Shown: positions 28,424 through 36,982 of the stretch, piece by piece
How positions within the stretch are numbered: the stretch's first letter is position 1
How the letters are laid out: the number at the start of each line of letters is the position of its first letter
Origin: an uncultured Paracoccaceae bacterium
Lineage (GTDB): Bacteria; Pseudomonadota; Alphaproteobacteria; Rhodobacterales; Rhodobacteraceae
DNA length: 64,000 bases
Direction: 5' to 3'
NCBI GenBank assembly: GCA_937916485.1
Contig: CALFSV010000065.1
Span: 62,001-126,000 of the forward strand
The notes under the pieces: generated by a model
The model's input: the letters and a program-made list of their open reading frames with translations, nothing else
The model's database searches: none
What the model was told of the DNA's origin: nothing
Made by a program: the position numbers and the translations under genes

Positions 28424-29901
28424 CCCTGTCAGAGCCAACCGAAATCCACACCCCACCGATGACCGCACCCGAGGCGTTCACCGATCCGGTCCGCGCTGTT
28501 GAAAGGTTGACCGAGCTTTACGCAGAGGCCGTCGCCTTTCTGGGTGAAAATTTTGCCAAATCGATGACCGAGGGTCGTCCCGCAGGGCGGGTAAGGGCAT
28601 TCTACCCCGAGATCCGGTTTGCCACCTCCACCTTTGAGCTGGCCGACAGCCGTCTAAGCTTTGGCCACGTTGCCCAACCTGGCGTCTACTCGACCACGAT
28701 CACCCGGCCGGTTCTCTTTGGGAACTACCTTGAACAGCAGATCAAGCTTTTAATCCAGAACCACAATGTCCCGGTTCTTATCGGGGTGTCTGACACGCCG
28801 ATGCCGCTGCATTTTGCGATGGCGAATGATGCGGCCATATCCGTCCCGCAAGAGGGGGCGGCGGACTTTCACTTGCGCGATGTCTTTGACGTGCCGGATC
28901 TGTCGACGACCAATGATGACATCGTCAACGGGGCTGGCTTTCATTACCCGGACGGCTCTGCCCCGCTGGCTCCGTTCACGGCCCAACGAGTGGACTATTC
29001 GCTGGCCCGGCTGTCGCATTACACAGCGACTGCACCGGATCATTTCCAAAACCACGTCCTGTTCACCAACTACCAGTTCTACGTCGAAGAGTTTGAGGCC
29101 TACGCCCGCAAGATGCTGGCCGATCCCGACAGCGGTTACACCGCCTTTGTCGGTCCGGGCAACACGATCCTGACCACGGCGGATGGTGATCTGCCCGTGC
29201 CAGCCAAGCTGCCGCAAATGCCAAGCTATCACCTCAAGCGTGAGAATGGGGCGGGGATCACCCTTGTGAACATCGGGGTCGGGCCGTCGAATGCCAAGAC
29301 AGCGACGGATCATATTGCGGTTCTGCGACCACATGCCTGGCTGATGGTCGGCCATTGCGCAGGTCTTCGCAACTCGCAGCGGCTGGGCGATTTTGTCCTG
29401 GCTCACGCCTATCTGCGCGAGGACAAGGTGCTGGACGATGACCTTCCGGTCTGGGTTCCGATCCCGCCGCTGGCCGAGATCCAGATTGCCCTAGAGAATG
29501 CTGTTGCCGCCGTTACCGAGCTTGAGGGATACGAACTCAAGCGGATCATGCGGACGGGAACGGTCGCGAGCCTTGATAACCGCAACTGGGAGTTGCGTGA
29601 CCAGACCGGCCCGGTCCAACGACTGTCCCAGTCCCGCGCTATCGCGCTCGATATGGAAAGTGCCACGATCGCGGCCAACGGTTTCCGGTTTCGCGTTCCT
29701 TATGGGACGCTTTTGTGCGTCAGTGACAAGCCCCTTCACGGTGAACTGAAACTGCCCGGAATGGCATCGGATTTCTATAAGACTCAGGTTTCAAGGCACT
29801 TGATGATCGGCATCCGGGCGATGGAACGTTTGCGCGACATGCCACTCGAACGGATACACAGCCGCAAGTTGCGTAGCTTTGAAGAGACGGCTTTCCTCTG
29901 A
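28420..29901 (+). CDS. amn: AMP nucleosidase
   Basis: 493-aa enzyme that splits AMP to adenine and ribose 5-phosphate. The N-terminal Amn-specific domain spans about 30-180 (FATSTFELADSRLSFGHVAQ). The C-terminal nucleoside-phosphorylase-like domain has LRPHAWLMVGHCAGLRNSQ and ALDMESATIAANGFRFRVPY, where the Glu of DMES is expected to bind ribose. Its ATGA overlap with ade makes a two-gene AMP-to-hypoxanthine route. Confidence 0.96.
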   Translation: MTLSEPTEIHTPPMTAPEAFTDPVRAVERLTELYAEAVAFLGENFAKSMTEGRPAGRVRAFYPEIRFATSTFELADSRLSFGHVAQPGVYSTTITRPVLFGNYLEQQIKLLIQNHNVPVLIGVSDTPMPLHFAMANDAAISVPQEGAADFHLRDVFDVPDLSTTNDDIVNGAGFHYPDGSAPLAPFTAQRVDYSLARLSHYTATAPDHFQNHVLFTNYQFYVEEFEAYARKMLADPDSGYTAFVGPGNTILTTADGDLPVPAKLPQMPSYHLKRENGAGITLVNIGVGPSNAKTATDHIAVLRPHAWLMVGHCAGLRNSQRLGDFVLAHAYLREDKVLDDDLPVWVPIPPLAEIQIALENAVAAVTELEGYELKRIMRTGTVASLDNRNWELRDQTGPVQRLSQSRAIALDMESATIAANGFRFRVPYGTLLCVSDKPLHGELKLPGMASDFYKTQVSRHLMIGIRAMERLRDMPLERIHSRKLRSFEETAFL

Positions 29902-30033
29902 AATCGCCAAAATGCCTACAATCCGCGCTGTTTTCCCTTGCATTGTGCCTCAATTTCTTGTGGACCTATACAACATCGCGTGTGTAGGCACGAAATTGGC
30001 CCCAATTGCGGGCTGCGAGCAGGGAGACCAGAA

Positions 30034-30324
30034 ATGGCAAAAGCACCAATGACAAAGGCGCAGCTTATCGCTGCCCTGGCCGAGAAGACTGAGACCGACA
30101 AGAAATCCGCTGCAGCAGCGCTGGACGCCATGGTGGCGATCATCACCGACGAAGTGTCCGGTGGCGGTGCAGTGACGCTTCCGGGTGTTGGCAAGATTTA
30201 TTGCCGCGAGCGCCCCGAGCGCATGGTTCGCAACCCCGCGACGGGCGAGCAGATCAAGAAAGAGTCCGACAAGGTGGTCAAGATGACCATCGCCAAGGCA
30301 CTCAAGGACAGCGTGAACGGCTAA
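30034..30324 (+). CDS. HU-family DNA-binding protein
   Basis: 96-aa histone-like protein that bends DNA and compacts the nucleoid. MTKAQLIAALAEKTETDKK and VTLPGVGKIYCRERPERMVR are the two halves of the HU fold, and NPATGEQIKKESDKVVKM forms the DNA-binding arm. The loop CRERPERMVRNPATG differs from the classical G-R-N-P-x-T-G, with V-R-N-P-A-T-G present. It is a single-gene unit with its own terminator at 30350-30376. HU versus IHF assignment is open. Confidence 0.93.
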   Translation: MAKAPMTKAQLIAALAEKTETDKKSAAAALDAMVAIITDEVSGGGAVTLPGVGKIYCRERPERMVRNPATGEQIKKESDKVVKMTIAKALKDSVNG

Positions 30325-30349
30325 GCCGCTTCACCAGTCTGACGGTTTC

Positions 30350-30376
30350 AAGGGTCGCCCATCGGGCGACCCTTTT
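30350..30376 (+). terminator. Rho-independent terminator after the HU gene
   Basis: AAGGGTCGCCC (30350-30360), loop ATC, GGGCGACCCTT (30364-30374), and T to 30376. The stem is 11 bp and perfect. Confidence 0.9.
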
Positions 30377-30441
30377 GTTTGTGGCAAGGGCTATGGTCAT
30401 TTCCTTCTGCTGGGTCTAGCAGATCCGCGAAAGGGGACATC

Positions 30442-31329
30442 ATGGACGTTCGCGCGATTGCAATGGGGCTGGTCTTTGCGATCATCTGGTCCTCGGCCTT
30501 TACCTCGGCACGTGTCATCGTCGAGTACGCGCCGCCCCTGACGGCGCTTGCCCTGCGCTTTCTGGTATCCGGCCTGATTGGCATCGGTATTGCCGCAGCT
30601 CTTGGCCAAAGCGCCCGACTGAGCCGGCGGCAATGGACTGGAGTCGTCGTCTTTGGTATCTGCCAGAACGCCCTTTACCTTGGGATGAACTTCGTCGCGA
30701 TGCAGACGGTCGAGGCGTCTTTTGCGGCCATCATCGCCTCGACCATGCCGCTTCTTGTTGCGCTTGTCGGCTGGGTTTTGCTTGGCGATCGGCCGCGTCC
30801 GTTGGCAATCGTCGGGCTTCTTGCCGGGGTGGTCGGAGTGGCCATCATCATGGGATCACGGCTACAGGGCCATGTCGATCCGCTTGGCACCCTCTTGTGC
30901 GTGCTCGGGGTCGTGTCCCTGACAGTGGCGACCCTGGCGGTACGGGGCGCGACGTCGGGGGGGAATGTCCTGATGATCGTCGGATTGCAAATGCTGGTCG
31001 GGGCGGCGCTTCTGGCGATCCCGGCGGCCCTGTTCGAAACATTTGACGTCACCTGGAACTGGCAACTTGGCGTCGCATTCGGTTACACAACGCTCTTCCC
31101 CGGCCTCGTTGCGACCGTCGTCTGGTTTCTGCTGGTGCAGCGGATCGGCGCGGTCAAGGCGGCGACGTTCCACTTCCTCAACCCGTTCTTCGGGGTGGCC
31201 ATTGCTGCGGTCTTGTTGGGCGAAAGCCTCGACCTTCTGGATGTTCTGGGGGTTGTCATTATCGCCGGTGGCATCCTTGCCGTTCAGCTGTCACGTCAAA
31301 GCTCCAAGCCTCAGCCCACGATGAGTTGA
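30442..31329 (+). CDS. EamA/DMT-family transporter
   Basis: 295-aa drug/metabolite-type carrier with ten hydrophobic segments in two EamA repeats. The first begins VFAIIWSSAFTSARVIVEY; the second ends in FHFLNPFFGVAIAAVLLGES, a common EamA motif. The start ATG 30442 follows AAAGGGGA. No neighbour hints at the substrate. Confidence 0.88.
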   Translation: MDVRAIAMGLVFAIIWSSAFTSARVIVEYAPPLTALALRFLVSGLIGIGIAAALGQSARLSRRQWTGVVVFGICQNALYLGMNFVAMQTVEASFAAIIASTMPLLVALVGWVLLGDRPRPLAIVGLLAGVVGVAIIMGSRLQGHVDPLGTLLCVLGVVSLTVATLAVRGATSGGNVLMIVGLQMLVGAALLAIPAALFETFDVTWNWQLGVAFGYTTLFPGLVATVVWFLLVQRIGAVKAATFHFLNPFFGVAIAAVLLGESLDLLDVLGVVIIAGGILAVQLSRQSSKPQPTMS

Positions 31330-31387
31330 CCCGTTGTAACCCGACAAGGGGCTGACAGCCCTACGGCCTTTGACCATGGTCGGGCGC

Positions 31388-32101
31388 ATGGAGCTCTTGT
31401 TCGGATACCTGGCCGGTCTTCTGACCCTGATCAACCCCTGCGTCCTGCCGGTGTTGCCGATCGTTCTGGCGACCGCCCTTCAGGCGACGCGCTGGGGTCC
31501 GGTGGCGTTAGCGGCAGGGATGAGCCTGTCCTTTGTCACCTTTGGGCTGGGTTTGGCGGTCTTTGGTCGGGCCATCGGCCTTATGCCGGAAACTGTGGCG
31601 CAAGTAGGTGCCTTGTTCATGATTGGTTTTGGGGCGGTGCTTCTCGTCCCCCGCTTTTCCGACCGCTTCGCCCTTGCGACGGCCGGGGTGTCGGCGCGGG
31701 CGGATGCGGGGATCGACAGGATCGACCAAAGCGGGGTCCAAGGCCAGTTTCTGGGTGGCCTGCTGCTTGGGGCGGTTTGGGTGCCTTGTGTTGGGCCAAC
31801 CCTGGGCGGGGCGTCTGCGCTTGCCTCGCAGGGGGAAAGCCTGCTTTGGGCCGGGGCGATCATGGCCTCTTTTGCCCTGGGTATCTCGACCATCATTCTT
31901 GCGCTGGGCTATGGCGCGCAAAACGCCATCCGACGTCGCCGCGACCTGCTGCGCCGGATTGCCGAGAAAGCCCGGCCTGCGATGGGCATTATATTCGTCC
32001 TGACCGGCCTCGCCCTGTTCCTGGAACTCCACAAATACGCCGAGATCTGGCTGATCCAGACCTTGCCCTTCTGGCTTCAGGACCTGTCGGTCCGCTTTTG
32101 A
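31388..32101 (+). CDS. cytochrome c biogenesis protein CcdA-like
   Basis: 237-aa membrane thiol-disulfide transporter of the DsbD-beta/CcdA type, six helices. The two reactive cysteines lie in LLTLINPCVLPVLPIVLA and GAVWVPCVGPTLGGASAL. It passes electrons from cytoplasmic thioredoxin to periplasmic partners. ATG 31388 fits family N-termini; ATG 31376 is possible. The next gene, 14 bp downstream, encodes an exported thioredoxin, its likely partner. Confidence 0.93.
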   Translation: MELLFGYLAGLLTLINPCVLPVLPIVLATALQATRWGPVALAAGMSLSFVTFGLGLAVFGRAIGLMPETVAQVGALFMIGFGAVLLVPRFSDRFALATAGVSARADAGIDRIDQSGVQGQFLGGLLLGAVWVPCVGPTLGGASALASQGESLLWAGAIMASFALGISTIILALGYGAQNAIRRRRDLLRRIAEKARPAMGIIFVLTGLALFLELHKYAEIWLIQTLPFWLQDLSVRF

Positions 32102-32115
32102 CAAGGAGAATGCTC

Positions 32116-32523
32116 ATGCAACGCCGCACCTTCCTCGCCCTCACCGGGGCCGCCACGATTGCGCCACTGACGGTCCATGCTGCCCCGCTGGACTATACAC
32201 CGGGTCTTGTGACCGAGCGGCTTGCCGCGGGCGAGACGGTTTTCGTGGATTTCAAGGCCAGCTGGTGTTCCACCTGCGCTGCGCAATCGCGGGTCCTCGA
32301 CAGCCTGAAGGCGGCCAATCCGGCATACGAAGCGAACATTACCTTTGTCGACGTCGATTGGGACACCTACGGCAATGGTGATCTGGCCAACAGGCTGAAC
32401 ATCCCGCGACGGTCGACGCTGGTTGTCCTGCGCGGCGATCAAGAGCTTGGACGCATCGTCGCCGGGACCGCGCAGCGCGATATTCAGGCGTTGATGGATA
32501 TCGCGCTGTCCGCCTCGTCCTGA
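32116..32523 (+). CDS. exported thioredoxin-like protein
   Basis: 135-aa thioredoxin-fold protein. The N-terminus MQRRTFLALTGAATIAPLTV with HA|AP at about 22-23 looks like a Tat or Sec signal (RRTFLA fits the twin-arginine motif). The active site is WCSTC at 50-54. cis-Pro is in RRSTLVVL less clearly (NIPRRSTL). It likely receives electrons from the adjacent CcdA and reduces periplasmic cysteines. AAGGAG is 7 nt before ATG 32116. Its last 40 bp overlap bhcR on the other strand. Confidence 0.88.
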   Translation: MQRRTFLALTGAATIAPLTVHAAPLDYTPGLVTERLAAGETVFVDFKASWCSTCAAQSRVLDSLKAANPAYEANITFVDVDWDTYGNGDLANRLNIPRRSTLVVLRGDQELGRIVAGTAQRDIQALMDIALSASS

Positions 32524-33332
32524 CGCGGGCGGCCGCCGATGGCGCGGGTCAGGGCATCGGCTGCCCTGATCACCCGTTCGCCCAATCTGGCGATCGACTG
32601 ATCCTCGATCCGGCTGGTGGGGCCTGACACGGAAATCCCTGCCACCGCCTCGCCGTGCACGTCATAGATGGCAGCGGCGATGCAGCGCATGCCAAGGTTC
32701 TTTTCTTCCGCATCGATAGAGTATCCGCGCCCCTGTATCGCAACGAGGTCCCGGCGTAGGTCGTCGGGGGCGGTAAGGGTGTGCTGGGTGAATGAGGTCA
32801 AGACATTGCCCTCAAGATACCGATCCAGCCGGTCGGACGGCATCTGTGACAACAACGCCTTTCCGATGCCAGAGGCATGCAGGGGCGACATGGTCCCCGG
32901 TGGAAAGAACGCGCGGATCGAGGCGTGGGTTTCGACCTGGCTGACGAACAGGACCGATCCGCCCTGTTGCACCCCAAGGTTTGCTGTTTCGCCCGTAGCC
33001 TCCATAAGGTCGCGCAGGATGGGCCGGGCGCGATCCACAAGCGAGGTCCGCCGCAGAAAGCGGGAGCCGATCAGAAACGCCCCCGCGCCGATGTGCCAAA
33101 GCTGCTGATCAGCCTCAAAGTCAACGATGCCGCGCCCCTGAAGGGTGACAAGCACCCGGTAGACAGTGGCCGGGGACTGGTCGAGGTCCGACGCGAGGCC
33201 CGACAAGGTGGAGCCACCCATCTCGCTAAGCCGTTCAAGAACTTCCATCGCGCGATCCAGCGACTTGATGGTGTTCTGTTCGGTCTTGTCTTCCCAGTCG
33301 CGGGGACGGCCGCGGGCCTTGCGTTCGGTCAT
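32484..33332 (-). CDS. bhcR: IclR-family regulator BhcR
   Basis: 282-aa IclR-type regulator. The N-terminal winged helix includes SLDRAMEVLERLSEMGGSTL and SDLDQSPATVYRVLVTLQGR; the C-terminal ligand domain includes ANLGVQQGGSVLFVSQVE, PLHASGIGKALLSQMP and GMRCIAAAIYDVHGEAVAG. It is divergent from bhcABCD; in Paracoccus the regulator at this position controls the cycle in response to glyoxylate. I use ATG 33332 rather than an upstream in-frame codon. It probably binds the repeats at 33398-33469. Confidence 0.9.
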   Translation of the reverse strand: MTERKARGRPRDWEDKTEQNTIKSLDRAMEVLERLSEMGGSTLSGLASDLDQSPATVYRVLVTLQGRGIVDFEADQQLWHIGAGAFLIGSRFLRRTSLVDRARPILRDLMEATGETANLGVQQGGSVLFVSQVETHASIRAFFPPGTMSPLHASGIGKALLSQMPSDRLDRYLEGNVLTSFTQHTLTAPDDLRRDLVAIQGRGYSIDAEEKNLGMRCIAAAIYDVHGEAVAGISVSGPTSRIEDQSIARLGERVIRAADALTRAIGGRPRQDEADSAISINA

Positions 33333-33397
33333 ATTGCCCTCGAGATTTGATGCCGGTTGGCCATCGCTAGCGCGAGGTCTGACCCGCCTGCAAGGCA

Positions 33398-33469
33398 TTT
33401 TTCATCGTTGTGAAAAAGTAAATCGCTATATGAAAAAAGTAAGATACTGATAAACATATGTAAATATGT
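33398..33469. promoter_or_regulatory. candidate bhc operator/promoter region
   Basis: A very AT-rich stretch between the divergent bhcR and bhcA. It has inverted repeat TTTTTCA-6-TGAAAAA (33398-33417), a direct repeat TGAAAAAGTAA / TGAAAAAAGTAAG starting at 33411 and 33431 (20 bp apart) and a second inverted repeat ACATAT-GTAA-ATATGT (33454-33469). These are plausible BhcR and polymerase sites; no experimental support is available here. Confidence 0.5.
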
Positions 33470-33555
33470 GGAGCGAGAAAACGAAAAAACATTTCAAAAA
33501 AATTGCGGTGAGTGCAGGGGGCTCCTATGAAAGGCCATCCAGAGGAGGATTTCGC

Positions 33556-34746
33556 ATGAGCTTTCAGAACCCCGTCTTTATTCCCGGCCCGACCAACATG
33601 CCGGAGGCGATCCGCAAAGCCTGCGATATGCCGACCATCGACCACCGCTCGCCCCTGTTCGGTCAGATGCTGCACCCGGCCATCGAGGGTGTGCGCAAGG
33701 TGATGAAGTCATCCTCTGCCGAGATTTTCATATTTCCGTCCACCGGCACCGGCGGCTGGGAAACCGCCCTGACCAACACCCTGTCCCCCGGCGACAAGGT
33801 GCTCATGGCCCGCAACGGCATGTTCTCCCATCGTTGGATCGATATGTGCCAGCGTCACGGTCTGGACGTTCAGATCATCGAAACACCCTGGGGCCACGGC
33901 ATTGACGCGGCAGAGTATGAGGCGGCCCTGACCGCCGATACTGCGCATCAGATCAAGGCGGTCCTTGCCACCCACAACGAAACCGCGACAGGGGTCCTGT
34001 CTGACATGGAGGCCGTGCGCCGGGCGATGGATTCTGCCAGCCACCCCGCGCTTCTATTTGTCGATGGCGTGTCCTCTATCGGGTCGATGAACTTTGAATT
34101 CGACGCTTGGGGCGTGGATGTTGCCGTCACGGGATCGCAAAAGGGCTTCATGCTGCCTCCCGGTCTGGCGATTGTGGGTTTCAGCGCCAAGGCGATGGAC
34201 ATGACAGCCAGGGCCAAGTTGCCGCGCACCTTTTTTGACATCCGCGACATGGAAAAAGCCTACGCCAATAACGCCTATCCCTACACGCCGGCCGTTGGCC
34301 TGATCAACGGGCTGAGCCTGGCCTGTGACATGCTGCTCAAAGAAGGGCTCGAGAACGTCTTTGCCCGTCACCATCGCATCGCCGAAGGCGTGCGCGCCGC
34401 TGTTGGTGGTTGGGGGCTGGAGATGTGCGCCGCCCGGCCCGAGTTCTATTCGGACAGTGTTAGTGCGGTTCGGACCCCGGCTGGCTTTGACGCGACCTCC
34501 ATTGTGCAGCATGCGGCCACCAAATACGGCATGGCCTTTGGTGTTGGCCTTGGCGAAGTTGCGGGCAAGGTTTTCCGAATTGGCCACCTTGGCAGCCTGA
34601 CCGACGCCATGATGCTTTCGGGGCTGGCAACGGCCGAGATGTGCATGGTCGACCTTGGTCTCGACATTAAGCTCGGCTCGGGCGTTGCGGCGGCGCAGGC
34701 CGTCTACATGGCCCCCCAGGTCATCGCCAAGAAGGACGCCGCGTGA
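33556..34746 (+). CDS. bhcA: aspartate--glyoxylate aminotransferase BhcA
   Basis: 396-aa PLP aminotransferase of the serine-glyoxylate/alanine-glyoxylate type. In the beta-hydroxyaspartate cycle it turns glyoxylate to glycine with aspartate as donor. Visible: FIPGPTNMPEAIRKACD, STGTGGWETALTNTLSPGD, VDGVSSIGSMNFEFDAWGVD and the PLP lysine in TGSQKGFMLPPG (K196). AGAGGAGG sits 7 nt before ATG 33556. It is the first gene of bhcABCD; the four-gene context decides BhcA against a serine-pathway enzyme. Confidence 0.93.
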   Translation: MSFQNPVFIPGPTNMPEAIRKACDMPTIDHRSPLFGQMLHPAIEGVRKVMKSSSAEIFIFPSTGTGGWETALTNTLSPGDKVLMARNGMFSHRWIDMCQRHGLDVQIIETPWGHGIDAAEYEAALTADTAHQIKAVLATHNETATGVLSDMEAVRRAMDSASHPALLFVDGVSSIGSMNFEFDAWGVDVAVTGSQKGFMLPPGLAIVGFSAKAMDMTARAKLPRTFFDIRDMEKAYANNAYPYTPAVGLINGLSLACDMLLKEGLENVFARHHRIAEGVRAAVGGWGLEMCAARPEFYSDSVSAVRTPAGFDATSIVQHAATKYGMAFGVGLGEVAGKVFRIGHLGSLTDAMMLSGLATAEMCMVDLGLDIKLGSGVAAAQAVYMAPQVIAKKDAA

Positions 34747-35711
34747 TGAAGGACACGATGTATATCCCCACATATGACGACATGCTGGCAGCGCATGAGC
34801 GGATCAAACCCTACATCCACCAGACGCCGGTTCTGACATCGTCTTACCTGAACGACCTTACCGGCGCGCAACTGTTCTTCAAATGCGAGAACTTCCAGAA
34901 GGCCGGGGCGTTCAAGGTTCGTGGGGCCTCTAACGCTGTCTTTGGCCTGTCTGACGACATGCTTGAAAAGGGCGTCGCAACCCACTCATCCGGCAACCAT
35001 GCCCTGTCCCTTAGCTATGCGGCCGGTCGCCGGGGTATTCCCTGCAACGTGGTCATGCCGCGCACCGCCCCTCAGGCCAAGAAGGATGCCGTGCGGGGAT
35101 ACGGCGGGATCATCACCGAGTGCGAGCCTTCGACCACCAGCCGCGAGGCGGTTTTTGCCGAAGTACAGGCCCGCACCGGAGCTGAATTAGTCCACCCCTA
35201 CAACGACCCCCGCGTCATCGCCGGTCAGGGCACCTGCTCGCGCGAGTTGATGGAGCAGACCGATGGTCTGGATATGGTCGTCGCCCCGATCGGCGGTGGT
35301 GGCATGATCTCGGGCACCTGCCTGACCCTGTCGACACTGGCCCCCGAAGTGAAGGTGATCGCAGCAGAACCCGAGAATGCCGACGACGCTTATCGCAGCT
35401 TCAAGGCGGGTCACATCATCGCCGATGACGCGCCCGATACTGTGGCTGACGGGCTCAAGGTGCCGTTGAAGGACCTCACCTGGCACTTTGTCTCGACCCA
35501 TGTAAACGACATCTACACCGCCTCTGAGGACGAGATCGTCGAGGCGATGAAACTGACGTGGAAGCGGATGAAGATCATCATCGAGGCCAGCTGTGCTGTG
35601 CCGCTTGCGATCATTCTGAAGAACAAGGCCGCCTTCGCGGGCAAACGCGTGGGCGTCATCATCACCGGAGGCAATGTCGATCTTGACACGCTGCCCTGGT
35701 TCAAGGGCTGA
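34746..35711 (+). CDS. bhcB: erythro-beta-hydroxyaspartate dehydratase BhcB
   Basis: 321-aa fold type II PLP enzyme of the threonine/serine dehydratase group. In the cycle it removes water from beta-hydroxyaspartate to give iminosuccinate. PLP lysine is in AGAFKVRGA (K57); other parts are THSSGNHALSLSYAAG and the phosphate-binding GGGGMISG. A late GNVDLDTL is typical of serine racemase relatives. The start ATG 34746 overlaps the bhcA stop by one base (TGATG). Confidence 0.93.
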   Translation: MKDTMYIPTYDDMLAAHERIKPYIHQTPVLTSSYLNDLTGAQLFFKCENFQKAGAFKVRGASNAVFGLSDDMLEKGVATHSSGNHALSLSYAAGRRGIPCNVVMPRTAPQAKKDAVRGYGGIITECEPSTTSREAVFAEVQARTGAELVHPYNDPRVIAGQGTCSRELMEQTDGLDMVVAPIGGGGMISGTCLTLSTLAPEVKVIAAEPENADDAYRSFKAGHIIADDAPDTVADGLKVPLKDLTWHFVSTHVNDIYTASEDEIVEAMKLTWKRMKIIIEASCAVPLAIILKNKAAFAGKRVGVIITGGNVDLDTLPWFKG

Positions 35712-35721
35712 GGAGACTGCA

Positions 35722-36885
35722 ATGAACAAGCAAACATCGTTCGAAGGACTTGAGGTTGGCTATGACGTTCCGGCCCTTCCGGGCATGAATGAGGCCGATA
35801 TCCAGACACCTTGCCTGGTTCTTGACCTGGATGCGCTCGAGCGCAACATTAAGAAGATGGGTGATTTCGCCAAACAGATGGGGGTTCGCCACCGGGTTCA
35901 CGGTAAGATGCACAAGTCCGTCGACGTGGCGCTGCTACAGGAAACGCTGGGCGGCTCTGTCGGGGTATGCTGCCAGAAGGTCAGTGAGGCCGAGGTTTTT
36001 GCCCGTGGTGGGATCAAGGATGTTCTGGTGTCCAACCAGGTGCGTCAGCCCGAAAAGATCGACCGCCTTGCCCGTCTGCCCAAGCTGGGCGCCCGCGCCA
36101 TCTGCTGCGTCGACGATCTGGCTAACGTAGCCGATCTGTCCGAGGCCGCAGTGAGTCATGGAACCCAGATCGAATGCCTGGTCGAGATCGACTGCGGTGC
36201 AGGTCGTTGCGGTGTGACGACGACCCCGGCCGTGGTCGAGATCGCCAAGGCAATCGATGCAGCCCCCGGTCTGAAGTTCGCAGGCCTTCAGGCCTACCAA
36301 GGCGCGATGCAGCACCTGGACAGCTATGAGGACCGCAAGGCCAAGATCGAGATTGCCGTGGCCCAGGTGAGGGACGCGGTCGACACGCTCAAGGCCGAAG
36401 GGCTGGAGTGCGACATCGTCGGCGGTGGCGGCACCGGGTCCTACTACTTTGAGGGGACCTCGGGCGTCTACAATGAGCTTCAGTGTGGGTCCTACGCGTT
36501 CATGGACGCCGATTATGGCCGCATCCTCGACAAGGATGGCAAGCGCATCGACCAAGGCGAATGGGAGAATGCTCTGTTCATCCTGACTTCGGTGATGAGC
36601 CATGCCAAGGCCGACAAGGCCATTGTTGACGCGGGCCTGAAGGCCCAGTCCGTCGACAGTGGGCTGCCGGTCATCTTTGGCCGCACGGATGTCACCTATG
36701 TCAAATGCTCGGACGAGCATGGCGTGGTGGCAGACCCCGATGGTGTGCTGAAGGTGAACGACAAGCTGCGTCTGGTGCCCGGCCATTGTGATCCGACCTG
36801 CAACGTCCACGACTGGTATGTCGGTGTCCGAAACGGCAAGGTCGAAACGCTCTGGCCCGTATCGGCCCGCGGCAAGGCCTACTGA
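35722..36885 (+). CDS. bhcC: beta-hydroxyaspartate aldolase BhcC
   Basis: 387-aa D-threonine-aldolase-like enzyme with an alanine-racemase type barrel. It joins glycine and glyoxylate to erythro-beta-hydroxyaspartate. The PLP lysine is probably K62 in RVHGKMHKSVD. The C-terminal metal site is visible in VPGHCDPTCNVHDWY. GAGGAG is 7 nt before ATG 35722. bhcB ends only 10 bp upstream. Confidence 0.93.
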   Translation: MNKQTSFEGLEVGYDVPALPGMNEADIQTPCLVLDLDALERNIKKMGDFAKQMGVRHRVHGKMHKSVDVALLQETLGGSVGVCCQKVSEAEVFARGGIKDVLVSNQVRQPEKIDRLARLPKLGARAICCVDDLANVADLSEAAVSHGTQIECLVEIDCGAGRCGVTTTPAVVEIAKAIDAAPGLKFAGLQAYQGAMQHLDSYEDRKAKIEIAVAQVRDAVDTLKAEGLECDIVGGGGTGSYYFEGTSGVYNELQCGSYAFMDADYGRILDKDGKRIDQGEWENALFILTSVMSHAKADKAIVDAGLKAQSVDSGLPVIFGRTDVTYVKCSDEHGVVADPDGVLKVNDKLRLVPGHCDPTCNVHDWYVGVRNGKVETLWPVSARGKAY

Positions 36886-36908
36886 CACAACCTGGCCCCG
36901 CTGGAGGA

Positions 36909-36941
36909 GCCTCCGGCAGGGATATTTTGGATCCGAAGAAG
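36909..36941 (+). repeat. dispersed intergenic repeat, copy 5 (inside bhc operon)
   Basis: GCCTCCGGCAGGGATATTTT followed by GGATCCGAAGAAG; the closest match to copy 3. It occupies much of the 97-bp bhcC-bhcD gap. Confidence 0.75.
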
Positions 36942-36982
36942 CAGGGGACGGCGCGCCGTTCCTTGCAGGGAGAATAGCTGAG

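Noticed and set aside
33333..33555. Glycine riboswitch upstream of bhcA
   Set aside because: The region is AT-rich and lacks the paired conserved glycine-aptamer cores; protein regulation by BhcR explains it better.
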